A stretch of DNA of 64,000 bases from Psychromonas sp. SP041 (GTDB lineage: Bacteria > Pseudomonadota > Gammaproteobacteria > Enterobacterales > Psychromonadaceae), in contig NZ_CBRF02000005.1 of assembly GCF_000470315.2 (NCBI RefSeq), forward strand, positions 1 through 64,000. The letters run 5' to 3'. Positions 26,025-35,653 of the stretch are shown one piece after another. Both the position numbers and the translations under genes were made by a program. Position 1 is the stretch's first letter; each line of letters begins with the position of its first letter. Below the pieces are notes generated by a model. That model saw only the letters and a program-made list of their open reading frames with translations. It was not told where the DNA came from and made no database searches.

Positions 26025-27331
26025 TTCTTACTACCGGAGTAGCCTGTGCTTTGCTCGTTGGCTGCTTTCTTTTATTAGTTATATTACGCGTGCCGATTGC
26101 ATTTGCATTAGGGCTTGCAACACTTCCAGTCGTATTCTTAGATATTAGACTGACTCCTTTTATCATTATCGATAGAATGTTTCAGTCGTATAACTCATTT
26201 ATTTTACTGGCTGTTCCTTTCTTTTTATTAGCCGCCAATTTAATGAATTCCGGGAAAATAACCGATAAATTAATTGATTTAGCGCGAGTACTAACAGGAT
26301 GGATGCCTGGTGGTTTAGGCCATGTAAATGTCGCTGTTTCTATGTTATTTGCTGGTATTTCTGGCTCATCAACTGCTGATGCTGCCGGTTGTGGGAAAAT
26401 ATTAATCCCTGCCATGATTAACGAAGGTTATGACAGACGTTTTGCCATTGCCATTACCGCATGTTCGTCAGTAATGGGCGTAATAATACCGCCTAGTATT
26501 TTGATGATTGTGTGGGGCGGCGTTATGCAAGTTTCCGTTGGTGCGTTGTTTTTAGCGGGCGCCATACCAGGGCTGTTAATTGGTTTCTCATTAATGGCGA
26601 CTGTTTACGGTTATGCAAAAGTTTATAACTACCCAATCACTGTAAAACCTACTTTTAAAATGGCTTTTAAAGCATTTAAAGGGGCGGCATTGGCGATGCT
26701 AACACCTGTCTTTGTTATTTACGGTATTGTGGCTGGCATAGTTACACCAACTGAAAGTGCAATTATTGCAGCAGGCTATTCTCTATTCCTAGGCATGGTT
26801 GTTTATAAAACGGTTAAGCCGCGTGATGTTGGACCTATCCTTTATGATACAGGCCGATTTGCTTCAATTTCATTGTTTGCGATAGGGACTGCATCAGTAT
26901 TTGGATGGTTGCTTGCTTATTATAACGTGCCACGTTTAATCATTGATTTTATGGTCAGTATGGAGTTCGGACAATTTGGCACATTGATTGTTATTGCCTT
27001 TTTATTCCTGTTCTTTGGTTTATTTATTGATGCGATTCCAACTATTATTATTTTAGGAACGGTACTTTTACCGGTAGCAACACAAGCCGATATTTCACCT
27101 ATTATATTTGCAATCATTGGTATCATTTCACTCGCATTCGGGTTGGTAACACCCCCCTACGGTTTATGCTTATTAATTTCAGCGTCTATCGGTGGTATGA
27201 ACGTGGTCAAAGTTTTAAGAGAAGTGTGCATTATTTTACTACCAATGTTGTTCATCTTATTCTTAATTATTATGTTCCCAGAGATAGCGTTATGGTTACC
27301 TAAGCAATTGATGCCAACCGCAGTGCGCTAA
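26021..27331 (+). CDS. TRAP transporter large membrane subunit, DctM family
   Basis: A 436-residue permease with about twelve hydrophobic segments. GISGSSTADAAGCGKILIPAM (about residues 112-132) and GVIIPPSILMIVWGG (about 153-167) match DctM signatures. AFGLVTPPYGLCLLISA near the C-terminus is also typical. It carries the Na-dependent translocation path and works with the DctP and DctQ proteins encoded just upstream. Confidence 0.92.
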   Translation: MILTTGVACALLVGCFLLLVILRVPIAFALGLATLPVVFLDIRLTPFIIIDRMFQSYNSFILLAVPFFLLAANLMNSGKITDKLIDLARVLTGWMPGGLGHVNVAVSMLFAGISGSSTADAAGCGKILIPAMINEGYDRRFAIAITACSSVMGVIIPPSILMIVWGGVMQVSVGALFLAGAIPGLLIGFSLMATVYGYAKVYNYPITVKPTFKMAFKAFKGAALAMLTPVFVIYGIVAGIVTPTESAIIAAGYSLFLGMVVYKTVKPRDVGPILYDTGRFASISLFAIGTASVFGWLLAYYNVPRLIIDFMVSMEFGQFGTLIVIAFLFLFFGLFIDAIPTIIILGTVLLPVATQADISPIIFAIIGIISLAFGLVTPPYGLCLLISASIGGMNVVKVLREVCIILLPMLFILFLIIMFPEIALWLPKQLMPTAVR

Positions 27332-27412
27332 AGATAAGTTAAAAGTAAGCTCAAGAGGGGATAAAGATAGACTGAAGATAGACCAAAGATAAGTTAGATA
27401 AAGTTTAATATA

Positions 27413-27470
27413 AAGCACCTTACTGTTTTAGTAATTCATATCAGAGACCTAACAGTAAGGTTGCTTTTGC
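27413..27470 (+). terminator. Terminator of the TRAP operon
   Basis: AAGCACCTTACTGTT and AACAGTAAGGTTGCTT pair with one bulge around a 23-nt loop and are followed by TT and a T-rich stretch. The remaining DNA to 27646 is AT-rich with loosely repeated AATACAAAC/AATAAAAAC units and no gene. Confidence 0.65.
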
Positions 27471-27646
27471 TTCTTTTCAATCGCTGCTACACATTAGTAA
27501 CGTTCTATATATTAGTAATAAGGCATTTTTGAAATCGTTATTGGTGTGATTAAAACTTTCAATACAAAACTATTAATACAAACCATCAACACAAACTTTT
27601 AATAAAAACGCTTAATAAAAACTAGCACTGGAAACTATTATTTTGG

Positions 27647-28300
27647 TTAAAGAGGTTTGATGCCGCAGCCTTTTAAAGTGACTTGTGTGAGTAGTTTAAT
27701 CCCTTTTTCAAAGTCATCTTCATCTAAGTGTTCTTTACCCATCAAAATACTAATTTGCAATCCATGATCGGCATAGGCTTGTGTTGTAGACCAAAGCATA
27801 AACAATAAATGCTCTGAATTAATAGGATCCATCCATTCTTTCTCAACCCAAGCATCGAATACCTGACAAGTTTGATCGAACTGATCTTTTAATTCTTCCT
27901 GCAGTGAATCACGTAGGTAATGTGCCCCATGTAAGACTTCTGCTGCAAATATGCGTGACGCGTTTGGGTGTTCTTTGGATTGGCGTATTTTATTAGCAAT
28001 GTATCTAGGTAAGGCTTCGTTAGGGTGCGAGTCTGCACTCATTTCATTCATGTGATTCATCCACAACGTTAATAGTTGGTTGATCACTGCCTTATAAAGA
28101 CCTTCTTTGGTTTTAAAGTAATAAAGAATATTCGCTTTCGGTAAACCAACGGCTTCTGCAATGGCAGCAACTGTTGTACCTCTATAACCTCGCTCAGCAA
28201 AAACCTGTTCCGCCGACGTTAAAATTTGATATAAGTTATCTTTACGTATATCAGCTAATGAACCACGTGATTTAATGCTTTTTTTTATTACTTTTTTCAT
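27647..28300 (-). CDS. TetR-family regulator, RutR-like
   Basis: A 217-residue regulator with a TetR DNA-binding domain (about residues 22-70: AERGYRGTTVAAIAEAVGLPKANILYYFKTKEGLY). The C-terminal domain of the RutR/YcdC type includes YPxASR-like HPNASRIFAAEVLHGA (about 112-127) and LLFMLWSTTQAYADHGLQI (about 164-182), parallel to E. coli RutR. RutR senses uracil or thymine and binds TTGACCAnnTGGTCAA. Two such sites occur in this locus (29935 and 45058), so control of purine import and degradation is likely. The ligand here is unknown. Confidence 0.82.
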   Translation of the reverse strand: MKKVIKKSIKSRGSLADIRKDNLYQILTSAEQVFAERGYRGTTVAAIAEAVGLPKANILYYFKTKEGLYKAVINQLLTLWMNHMNEMSADSHPNEALPRYIANKIRQSKEHPNASRIFAAEVLHGAHYLRDSLQEELKDQFDQTCQVFDAWVEKEWMDPINSEHLLFMLWSTTQAYADHGLQISILMGKEHLDEDDFEKGIKLLTQVTLKGCGIKPL

Positions 28301-28344
28301 AAATTAATAATGCTCTACAGGATAAGTTACAGGGCTAATAAAGT

Positions 28345-28384
28345 GATAAAAAGTAGGGGACTTAGCATGAAATAAAGTCCCCTA
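28345..28384 (-). terminator. Terminator of the BMP-type gene
   Basis: On the minus strand TAGGGGACTT and AAGTCCCCTA form a perfect 10-bp stem with an 11-nt loop, followed by CTTTTTATC. It separates the binding-protein gene from the RutR-like gene. Confidence 0.75.
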
Positions 28385-28492
28385 ATAATCAGTTATTTTA
28401 ACGGTTATTCATTTATAACACGTTGATGTAGCTCAGGTCGCATTGACACTGAGTTCAAATAAACGATTAAAGTATCATTAGATGTATTCTAA

Positions 28493-29563
28493 TTATTTCA
28501 ACTTACCATCAACACCTTCTACGTAGTAGTCCATGCGTAATAAGTCGCCATCTTTCATTACTTCACCTGCAGGCAATATTACTTTGCCAGACTGATCTTT
28601 AATTGGACCAGTAAATGGGTGGAATGTACCGTCAACAATTTGGTTTGATAGTGCCGTTACTTTAGCGACAACATCTTTTGGCACAGCTTCGTTGAAAGGT
28701 GCTAACTGAGTCATACCAGAAGCAATCCCTTTCCACACGTCTTCAGATTTCCAAGTACCATCTAAAACAGATTGAACACGTTGCTCGTAAAAACCATTCC
28801 AGTTATGTACAGCTGCTGTTAATTGAGCTTTTGGGCCGTATTCGCTCATGTCTGAGTGGTAAGCAATTGCATAAACACCTGCATCTTCAGCGGCTTGTAC
28901 TGCTGCTGGCGAATCAGTATGGAATGTAATTACATCAGATTTTTGATCGATTAAGCTATTGGCTGCTTCACGTTCTTTTGCTGGATCAAACCAAGTATTT
29001 ACCCAAACAACTTTCACTTTAATATCAGGGTTAACCGATTGAGCTCCTAGCGTGAATGCATTGATTCCACGTACTACCTCTGGAATTGGAAATGCACCGA
29101 TGTAACCAATGACATTGGTTTTAGACATGTAACCAGCCACCACACCTGTTAGGTATCTTGCTTCATAAATACGGTCAAAATAAGTCCCTACATTTTTAGC
29201 GCGTTTATAGCCTGTTGCATGTTCAAATTTCACATCAGGAAAACGTTTTGCTACTTTCAATGTCGGGTTCATATAACCAAATGAAGTCGTAAATATTAGT
29301 TTATGTCCACTTTGGGCTAATTGAGTGATCACTCGTTCAGCATCAGGTCCTTCTGCTACATTTTCGATAAAAGTTGTTTTAATTTTATCACCAAATACTT
29401 TTTCTAAGTTAAGTCTTGCTTGATCATGCGTGTAAGTCCAACCAGCTTCACCTGTTGAACTAACGTAAACAAAACCTATCTTTAATGGTTCTTCTGCTGC
29501 ATTGCTTAATGCAGAAAAACCTAAAGTAAGTGTTAAACACAACATCTTGAAAATATTTTTCAT
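28493..29563 (-). CDS. BMP-family (Med/PnrA-type) substrate-binding protein of a purine ABC transporter
   Basis: A 356-residue periplasmic protein with a signal peptide (about residues 1-23, cleavage near SNA-AEE). The Bmp domain runs from about 27 to 330: GFVYVSSTGEAGWTYTHDQ at the start, GHKLIFTTSFGYMNPTLKVA (about 85-104) and VIGYIGAFPIPEVVRGINAFTLG (about 152-174). Proteins of this family bind nucleosides or purine bases for ABC import. It lies divergent from xdhA with an RutR-type site between them. No permease genes adjoin it; the unpaired permease set at 41343-44920 is the likely partner, displaced by the accessory block. Confidence 0.85.
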   Translation of the reverse strand: MKNIFKMLCLTLTLGFSALSNAAEEPLKIGFVYVSSTGEAGWTYTHDQARLNLEKVFGDKIKTTFIENVAEGPDAERVITQLAQSGHKLIFTTSFGYMNPTLKVAKRFPDVKFEHATGYKRAKNVGTYFDRIYEARYLTGVVAGYMSKTNVIGYIGAFPIPEVVRGINAFTLGAQSVNPDIKVKVVWVNTWFDPAKEREAANSLIDQKSDVITFHTDSPAAVQAAEDAGVYAIAYHSDMSEYGPKAQLTAAVHNWNGFYEQRVQSVLDGTWKSEDVWKGIASGMTQLAPFNEAVPKDVVAKVTALSNQIVDGTFHPFTGPIKDQSGKVILPAGEVMKDGDLLRMDYYVEGVDGKLK

Positions 29564-29934
29564 CTTCCTTTCTCCAATATTTTGACTTTTTGTTTTGTAT
29601 TAAAAGTTGTTTAGGGACTGCTTATCTCTGATATTGTTCGTTGTTTAATATAGTTCTTATATTCAACAACACAGAATGTATAACAGCATAGTTATTTTAT
29701 AGTAATACGATTACAAAGTATCACTGCAAAAATAGCGCCATCCTCTCGCATTATTGTTAAATACTTTCTATAAAGCATTTTACTTCTATTTAAGTTTGTT
29801 AAACCAGACAGAAGAATACTCATCAGACTTAGCTCGTTTTAACGCCAGTGATAAAAAATCCCGCGATATTCCTTATTAAATAGCTTTTTTGAGTGCTAGA
29901 TCAAAGGTTGGTACATAGTATGCAATGCAATGTA

Positions 29935-29950
29935 TTGACCAAATGGTCAA
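29935..29950. promoter_or_regulatory. RutR-type operator in front of xdhA
   Basis: TTGACCAAATGGTCAA is a perfect match to the E. coli RutR consensus TTGACCAnnTGGTCAA. It lies 85 bp upstream of the xdhA start and inside the xdhA/BMP divergent region. Confidence 0.8.
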
Positions 29951-30035
29951 AAGTGTTTTAAATATTTTTAATGTCAGCTAAGAAATAACGTTAAGCCCCT
30001 AGTAATAAAGGCTTGGTTAATAAAGAGAGGTTTAC

Positions 30036-31586
30036 GTGGTTCAATTTTTACTTAATAACGAAATGGTTAAGTTACAAGCATTTGCTCCAAGTTTGAGCAT
30101 TTTAGATTGGTTACGCACCAATATGGGGAAAGTAGGCAGCAAAGAAGGCTGCGCTTCTGGAGATTGTGGTGCGTGTACGGTAGTGGTTGGTGACTTGATT
30201 AATGGCGAATGGCATTACAAAAGTATTAATGCTTGTCTAATGTTAGTAGGTAATTTGCACGGTAAACATTTATTAACCGTTGAAGCATTGACCACAAAAA
30301 TGAATCCAGCAGTTGAAGATCTTCACCCAGTACAAAGAGCGATGGTTGAATGCCATGGCTCACAATGCGGCTTTTGTACACCTGGTTTTATCATGAGTTT
30401 ATTTGCTTTATATATGAATTTTGAAACTTACCCAGGCAAAGAAAAGGTGATTCAAGCATTGGGCGGAAATTTATGTCGTTGTACTGGTTATCAACCTATT
30501 TTAAAAGCGGCTGAAAAATGTTTTAGCTATCAAAACCAAGCTGCACAAAATATTGCACACAAAGATCATCGCTTTAGTAAACAAGTCCAAGCATTAACTA
30601 TTTCCTTAGAAAAAGACTTAGCATTAAATAAAATACCAATGATTGAAAACACAGCAAGCGGAAGTGAAGGACAGTACTTTTATTTACCACAGAATCTATC
30701 GCAATTATGTGAATTAAAAGCTTCACATCCAAAAGCACAATTTGTGGCTGGCGCAACTGACCTCTCTGTAGAATTTAGCCAACGACTCAGTTATAACAAC
30801 CAATTAATTTCAGTACGTTATTGTCCTGAATTGATGCAATTTAATGAAGATGAGCAAGGTTTACATATTGGTGCCGCACTCCCTTACAGCGAATTCCTTG
30901 ATAGATTCTCAGAGATTTACCCTGAATCACATGAATTATTTGAACGTTTAGGCTCTTTACAAATTCGTAATGCAGGCTCATTGGGAGGCAGTATTGCTAA
31001 TGCTTCACCGATTGGCGACCCTGCACCATTATTTATTGCGTTGAACGCTAGCCTTGAATTACAAAGCATTCGCGGTAACCGTATTATGCCATTACAAGAT
31101 TTCTTTCTTGATTACCGAAAAACACAATTAGCACAAGACGAAGTCATTGTAGCCATTCATATTCCGACACGTGCTCCTGAATTTAATTTAAGTTGTCACA
31201 AAATATCAAAACGGATAGAAGATGATATTTCAGCAGTGTGTTTAGTTTTAAGTTATCAACTTGATGGCGACAAAATGCAAGATGTTCGATGCGCAATGGG
31301 CGGTATGGCTGCAACACCCGCATTAGCTAAAAATGTCGCACAGGCATTAGAGGGAAAAACCTTCAGTTTAGAAAACTTACAAAACGCAGCATTGCAAATA
31401 CAAGTCGATTTTCAGCCATTGTCTGACGTCAGAGCCTCTTCAGCTTATCGTTTACAAGTCAGCAGAAATTTATTCGACCGTATTTGGTATCAAGGATCTG
31501 GGAAAATCCAATTGCAGCAAGACAGTGATCTTGCCATTCATTCTATTTCAGCTATTCACACAAGGATTAATCATGCGTCACTTTAA
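30036..31586 (+). CDS. xdhA: Xanthine dehydrogenase small subunit (2Fe-2S and FAD)
   Basis: A 516-residue cytoplasmic subunit. The plant-type ferredoxin domain has EGCASGDCGACTVV (about residues 38-51), followed by the second cluster CGFCTPG and NLCRCTGYQPI (about 114-158). The FAD domain starts near residue 205, with FVAGATDLSVEF (about 235-246) and RNAGSLGGSIANASPIGD (about 312-329). It passes electrons from the molybdenum subunit to NAD during oxidation of hypoxanthine and xanthine to urate. GTG 30036 follows GAGAGG. Its end overlaps xdhB by 14 bp. Confidence 0.93.
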   Translation: MVQFLLNNEMVKLQAFAPSLSILDWLRTNMGKVGSKEGCASGDCGACTVVVGDLINGEWHYKSINACLMLVGNLHGKHLLTVEALTTKMNPAVEDLHPVQRAMVECHGSQCGFCTPGFIMSLFALYMNFETYPGKEKVIQALGGNLCRCTGYQPILKAAEKCFSYQNQAAQNIAHKDHRFSKQVQALTISLEKDLALNKIPMIENTASGSEGQYFYLPQNLSQLCELKASHPKAQFVAGATDLSVEFSQRLSYNNQLISVRYCPELMQFNEDEQGLHIGAALPYSEFLDRFSEIYPESHELFERLGSLQIRNAGSLGGSIANASPIGDPAPLFIALNASLELQSIRGNRIMPLQDFFLDYRKTQLAQDEVIVAIHIPTRAPEFNLSCHKISKRIEDDISAVCLVLSYQLDGDKMQDVRCAMGGMAATPALAKNVAQALEGKTFSLENLQNAALQIQVDFQPLSDVRASSAYRLQVSRNLFDRIWYQGSGKIQLQQDSDLAIHSISAIHTRINHASL

Positions 31587-33951
31587 AACAGATAAACCAA
31601 GTGGGTCTACGAATAATGCAATTGGCAGCTCTTTCATACACGAAAGCGCGGTAAAACAAGTTATTGGTAAAGCGGCTTATATTGATGATAGACCAGAGGA
31701 AGTGAATAGCTTGCACGCTTACCCTGTGTTATCGACGATTAGTAGCGGTAAGATATTATCAATCGATACCAGCGATGCATTACAAATTGAAGGTGTTGTT
31801 GCTATTTATGGTACGCAAGATATTCCAGGTAAAAATGATATTGGTCCAGTTTTTTCGGGTGATATTTTATTAACAGACGACGTCATTGAATATCATAGCC
31901 AACCGATTTTGTTAGTCGTTGCAACGAGTTACCAAACTGCACGTATTGCAGCCCGAAAAGTCGCGATTGAATATCAAGAGACCGCCGCTGTTATTGATAT
32001 TAAAGAAGCCATTGCCAATAAAAGCTGGGTTCGTCCTCCACATGCACTACACAGAGGTGATGCACAACAAGCGATTAAAGATGCTACTCATCAAGTGAGT
32101 GGTGAGTTATATGTGGGTGGTCAAGAGCACTTTTATTTAGAAGGGCAGGTGAGTATTGCAACACCAACAGAAGATGGAGGTATGTTTATACAATCTTCAA
32201 GCCAGCATCCATCTGAGGTTCAGCATTTAGTCGCTAAAGTATTAAACCAACCATTTAACTACATTACTGTCGAAATGCGTCGAATGGGCGGGGCTTTTGG
32301 TGGTAAAGAAACACAAGCTGCACCGTGGGCTTGTTTAGCTGCTTTAGCCGCTTATTACACAGGTCGCAGCGTTAAAATTCGTTTATCACGTAGTGATGAC
32401 TTTAAAAGCACAGGTAAGCGCCATCCTTTTTATAATACTTACCAAGTTGGATTTGATGACAATGGCTTAATCACAGGTGTTGATATCGATATCAATGGGT
32501 ATTGTGGTTATTCGCCAGATTTATCTGATGCGATTGTTGACCGTGCTTTGTTCCATGCAGACAACGCTTACTATTACCCTAATGCGCATATTAATGGTAA
32601 TCGCTGTAAAACTAACACGGTTAGTAACACTGCATTCCGTGGCTTTGGTGGTCCGCAAGGCATGATCATGGCGGAGCAGTTAGTAGACGATATCGCTTAT
32701 TATCTCGGTAAAGATCCGTTAGAAATTCGTAAACTAAACCTGTATGCACCAGGACGTGACTTAACGCCTTATAAACAAAAAGTAGAGCAGTTTATATTGC
32801 AGGATATGATTGCTCAAATGGAGCAAGAGAGCGATTACTGGGCGCGTAAAGCAGCCATTGAAAGCTTTAATAAAACATCACCTATTATCAAAAAAGGGTT
32901 GTCATTAACACCGGTTAAGTTTGGTATTTCATTTACGGTTCAACATTTAAACCAAGCCGGAGCACTAGTTGTTATCTATTCCGATGGAACCGTTCATGTA
33001 AACCATGGCGGCACTGAAATGGGACAGGGGTTAAATACTAAAATTGCACAAATAGTCGCGCAAACATTGTCTATCGATATGCAACATATTTTAGTCAACG
33101 CAACACGCACCGATAAAGTCCCAAATACCTCACCTACTGCAGCATCAAGCGGTACTGACTTAAATGGCATGGCAGCATTGAACGCGGCCAATACCATTAA
33201 AGAAAGATTGTTTGAGTTTGCAGCTAAACATTTTGATGTAAAACCAGATAGTTTAGCGTTAGTGGATAACCAATTGACCCATGAAAAAGGTCAAATTAGT
33301 TTTGCTGAGTTAATTAACCTTGCTTACTTAAACCGTATTTCACTTTCTTCTACTGGCTTTTACGCAACACCAGAAATCTACTACGACCGTGAAAAAGCGG
33401 AAGGACATCCTTTCTTTTATTACGCGTACGGTATTGCCTTGAGTGAAGTCGAAATTGATGTGTTAACCGGTGAAAATACCGTTACACGTGTTGATATATT
33501 GCATGATGTGGGTAACTCAATTAACCCTGCATTGGACGTTGGTCAAATCGAAGGGGCCTTTATTCAAGGTATGGGCTGGTTAACAACCGAAGATCTCAGT
33601 TGGAATGACAATGGCGTATTAGCAAGTAATGCACCTGCGACTTATAAAATACCTGCAATTGGTGATACCCCTGCAGAATTTAACGTGACGCTTTATGATT
33701 CAAAAAATCCTGCGACCACTGTGTTTAAATCTAAAGCCGTGGGTGAACCACCATTTATGTTGGGGATCAGCGTATGGAGTGCATTACGTAATGCCGTTGC
33801 GAGTATCACTGACTATCAATTTGCACCAAGCTTGAATACACCTGCTACCGCTGAATGTGTTTTAGGTGCAGTACAAGTGGCGAAAGATTGGTTACAAGAT
33901 CAAAAATCAGGGAAACAAGGCACTGATAAAAAAGGAACTGGCGATGCTTAA
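31573..33951 (+). CDS. xdhB: Xanthine dehydrogenase large subunit (molybdenum cofactor)
   Basis: A 792-residue molybdopterin subunit. RRMGGAFGGKETQ (about residues 236-248), NTAFRGFGGPQGM (about 351-363) and HGGTEMGQGLNTKI (about 476-489) are cofactor-binding motifs. VGEPPFMLG near the C-terminus has the active-site Glu. ATG 31573 lies in the end of xdhA; the frame opens further upstream but that would duplicate xdhA coding sequence. It overlaps xdhC by 8 bp. Confidence 0.93.
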   Translation: MRHFKTDKPSGSTNNAIGSSFIHESAVKQVIGKAAYIDDRPEEVNSLHAYPVLSTISSGKILSIDTSDALQIEGVVAIYGTQDIPGKNDIGPVFSGDILLTDDVIEYHSQPILLVVATSYQTARIAARKVAIEYQETAAVIDIKEAIANKSWVRPPHALHRGDAQQAIKDATHQVSGELYVGGQEHFYLEGQVSIATPTEDGGMFIQSSSQHPSEVQHLVAKVLNQPFNYITVEMRRMGGAFGGKETQAAPWACLAALAAYYTGRSVKIRLSRSDDFKSTGKRHPFYNTYQVGFDDNGLITGVDIDINGYCGYSPDLSDAIVDRALFHADNAYYYPNAHINGNRCKTNTVSNTAFRGFGGPQGMIMAEQLVDDIAYYLGKDPLEIRKLNLYAPGRDLTPYKQKVEQFILQDMIAQMEQESDYWARKAAIESFNKTSPIIKKGLSLTPVKFGISFTVQHLNQAGALVVIYSDGTVHVNHGGTEMGQGLNTKIAQIVAQTLSIDMQHILVNATRTDKVPNTSPTAASSGTDLNGMAALNAANTIKERLFEFAAKHFDVKPDSLALVDNQLTHEKGQISFAELINLAYLNRISLSSTGFYATPEIYYDREKAEGHPFFYYAYGIALSEVEIDVLTGENTVTRVDILHDVGNSINPALDVGQIEGAFIQGMGWLTTEDLSWNDNGVLASNAPATYKIPAIGDTPAEFNVTLYDSKNPATTVFKSKAVGEPPFMLGISVWSALRNAVASITDYQFAPSLNTPATAECVLGAVQVAKDWLQDQKSGKQGTDKKGTGDA

Positions 33952-34840
33952 TATCTCAACGCAAGGCTTACACGCCCATAGCTGGTTAGAAGCGGCTACA
34001 GAGCTTGAACAGGGCACAGAAACCTATGTGATCGTAACGCTATTAAGTACAGCAGGTTCTACGCCGCGTGCTAGTGGTACGAAGATGGTGGTCAGTGAAC
34101 ATAATATTTACGCCACCATTGGAGGCGGGCATTTAGAATTTAAAGCGATTAAACAGGCTCGCCAATTAATTGAACAAGGTGAAACCTGCCAGCAAGTTGA
34201 AAACTTTCAACTAGGTGCCAATCTAGGGCAATGTTGTGGTGGACAGGTCGTTGTATTATTTGAAGTATTTGCTAGCGATAGTATGCAATTAGATGTGTAC
34301 GGTGCAGGTCATGTCGCACAAGCCTTAATACCGGTTCTCGCTCAACTTCCAATTCGTGTCCGTTGGATTGATAGCCGTGCAGACCTATTCCCAGAGCACG
34401 TACCAGCAAACGTGAAAAAAATAATAGATGAAGAACCTACTGATCAAGTAAAAAGTGCCGCTAAAAATACAGCATTTTTAATATTAACTCATAACCATCA
34501 ATTAGATTTTTCATTAACTCAGGCGATTATCAAACGTGCCGATTCGTTATGGCTTGGTGTTATCGGTTCAGATACCAAAGCAAAAAAATTCCAATATCGT
34601 TTAGCGCAAAGAGGTTTTACAGAAAAACAGGTACAAAGCATGACCTGTCCTGTTGGCCTAAAAGAAGTCTCGGGTAAGCTACCAATGGAAGTCGCTATTT
34701 CAATAGCAGGGCAGCTGGTGGATCTTTACCAAAGCTTACAAGTTGAACAACCGAAACAAAAGGGTAAAGAATGGAAAGAGTTACAAAGTAACTTGGTTCA
34801 TTTAAGTGCTTTGCAAAGCAAAAAAAGTAAGGTGGGTTAA
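33944..34840 (+). CDS. xdhC: Xanthine dehydrogenase accessory protein XdhC
   Basis: A 298-residue chaperone that sulfurates and inserts the molybdenum cofactor into XdhB. TLLSTAGSTPRASGTKMVV and TIGGGHLEFKAI lie in the N-terminal XdhC/CoxI domain, with LGQCCGGQVVVLFE (about residues 88-101). The C-terminal Rossmann domain includes VYGAGHVAQALIPVL (about 114-128) and WLGVIGSDTKAKKF (about 201-214). ATG 33944 overlaps the xdhB stop, so xdhABC is one coupled operon. The accessory block begins directly after it. Confidence 0.9.
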   Translation: MLNISTQGLHAHSWLEAATELEQGTETYVIVTLLSTAGSTPRASGTKMVVSEHNIYATIGGGHLEFKAIKQARQLIEQGETCQQVENFQLGANLGQCCGGQVVVLFEVFASDSMQLDVYGAGHVAQALIPVLAQLPIRVRWIDSRADLFPEHVPANVKKIIDEEPTDQVKSAAKNTAFLILTHNHQLDFSLTQAIIKRADSLWLGVIGSDTKAKKFQYRLAQRGFTEKQVQSMTCPVGLKEVSGKLPMEVAISIAGQLVDLYQSLQVEQPKQKGKEWKELQSNLVHLSALQSKKSKVG

Positions 34841-34965
34841 TGGTTTTTTGCTGTTTGGCTTAGGTCAAACAGTCGATTCGTTGGTGAAACTCAACGATGG
34901 AATTGTCGTCACCGTAGTGAGTGATTTTTTAAGCGACTTTTTTATTGATTTTAGGCTTGAGGTAA

Positions 34966-35253
34966 TTAAAGAATTCGAGATGCTAGCTTTTTATAAATCG
35001 CATTTTTATCTCGTTTACCAATCGCTAAAACATAAATGACGATTTCATCATCTATTACTTCGTAGGCTAGTCGATAGCCGGCGGTGCGGAGTTTTATTTT
35101 ATAAACAGAATCGTAACCTTTTAGTCTTGCAGATGTTACGTGAGGATTAGTCAGTCTTTCAGCTAACTTCTTTTTAAATTGTTTTTTAAGTGGTTCTGCT
35201 AACTTATCCCACTCTTTTTTAGCGGCGGGTAAGAACTTTAACTTATAGGTCAT
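34966..35253 (-). CDS. RelE/ParE-family toxin
   Basis: A 95-residue basic protein. KFLPAAKKEWDKLAEPLKKQFKKKLAERL (about residues 6-34) and YKIKLRTAGYRLAYEVIDDEIVIYVLAIGKRDK (about 51-83) are the RelE fold pattern, including Arg in the RxAGYRL strand and a basic C-terminus. RelE toxins cut mRNA on the ribosome. Its start overlaps the end of the antitoxin gene by 11 bp, the usual antitoxin-first order. It lies head-on to xdhC at the left edge of the accessory block. Confidence 0.85.
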   Translation of the reverse strand: MTYKLKFLPAAKKEWDKLAEPLKKQFKKKLAERLTNPHVTSARLKGYDSVYKIKLRTAGYRLAYEVIDDEIVIYVLAIGKRDKNAIYKKLASRIL

Positions 35254-35494
35254 CTAAACTTACTTCAATGGCTTTTGATAGGTCAGTTCGACGAGCTTCG
35301 ACGATTTTAGCTAATTCATAATCATCTAGCGTATCCATAAGTAACTCATAGGTTTCTGCAGGGACTAAATAAGCCGTTGGTTTATTATGGTTTAAGATAG
35401 CGATCGCTGAACCATCTGCCTCATTTAATAAAGCAGTAGGATTTTTTTTAAGCTCTGAAATACTTGCTGAACAATCAGCTAAAACTTGTCTCAT
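35243..35494 (-). CDS. Phd/YefM-type antitoxin of the RelE pair
   Basis: An 83-residue protein whose N-terminus MRQVLADCSASISELKKNP is the Phd/YefM DNA-binding domain. The middle segment IAILNHNKPTAYLVPAETYELL is typical of RelB antitoxins of this type, and the acidic C-terminus (LSKAIEVSLDDL) would cover the toxin. ATG 35494 is preferred over TTG 35506. It would autoregulate the pair. Confidence 0.82.
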   Translation of the reverse strand: MRQVLADCSASISELKKNPTALLNEADGSAIAILNHNKPTAYLVPAETYELLMDTLDDYELAKIVEARRTDLSKAIEVSLDDL

Positions 35495-35653
35495 AATAAT
35501 AACCAATTAAGTGTTTAAATAAGACCTTATTTTAGACCTTAATTTAATTAATAGCTATCTGATTTTTAATTAACAAGCTTGGCCATAAATGAATTATTTT
35601 ATTTATGAGATTTTTGAGCTATTGCTAATTATTCTTCTCTAGGCTGTACTAAT

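Noticed and set aside
34806-35039. 77-codon reading frame overlapping the xdhC end
   Set aside because: Overlaps xdhC and the antisense of the RelE-type toxin gene; no independent support.
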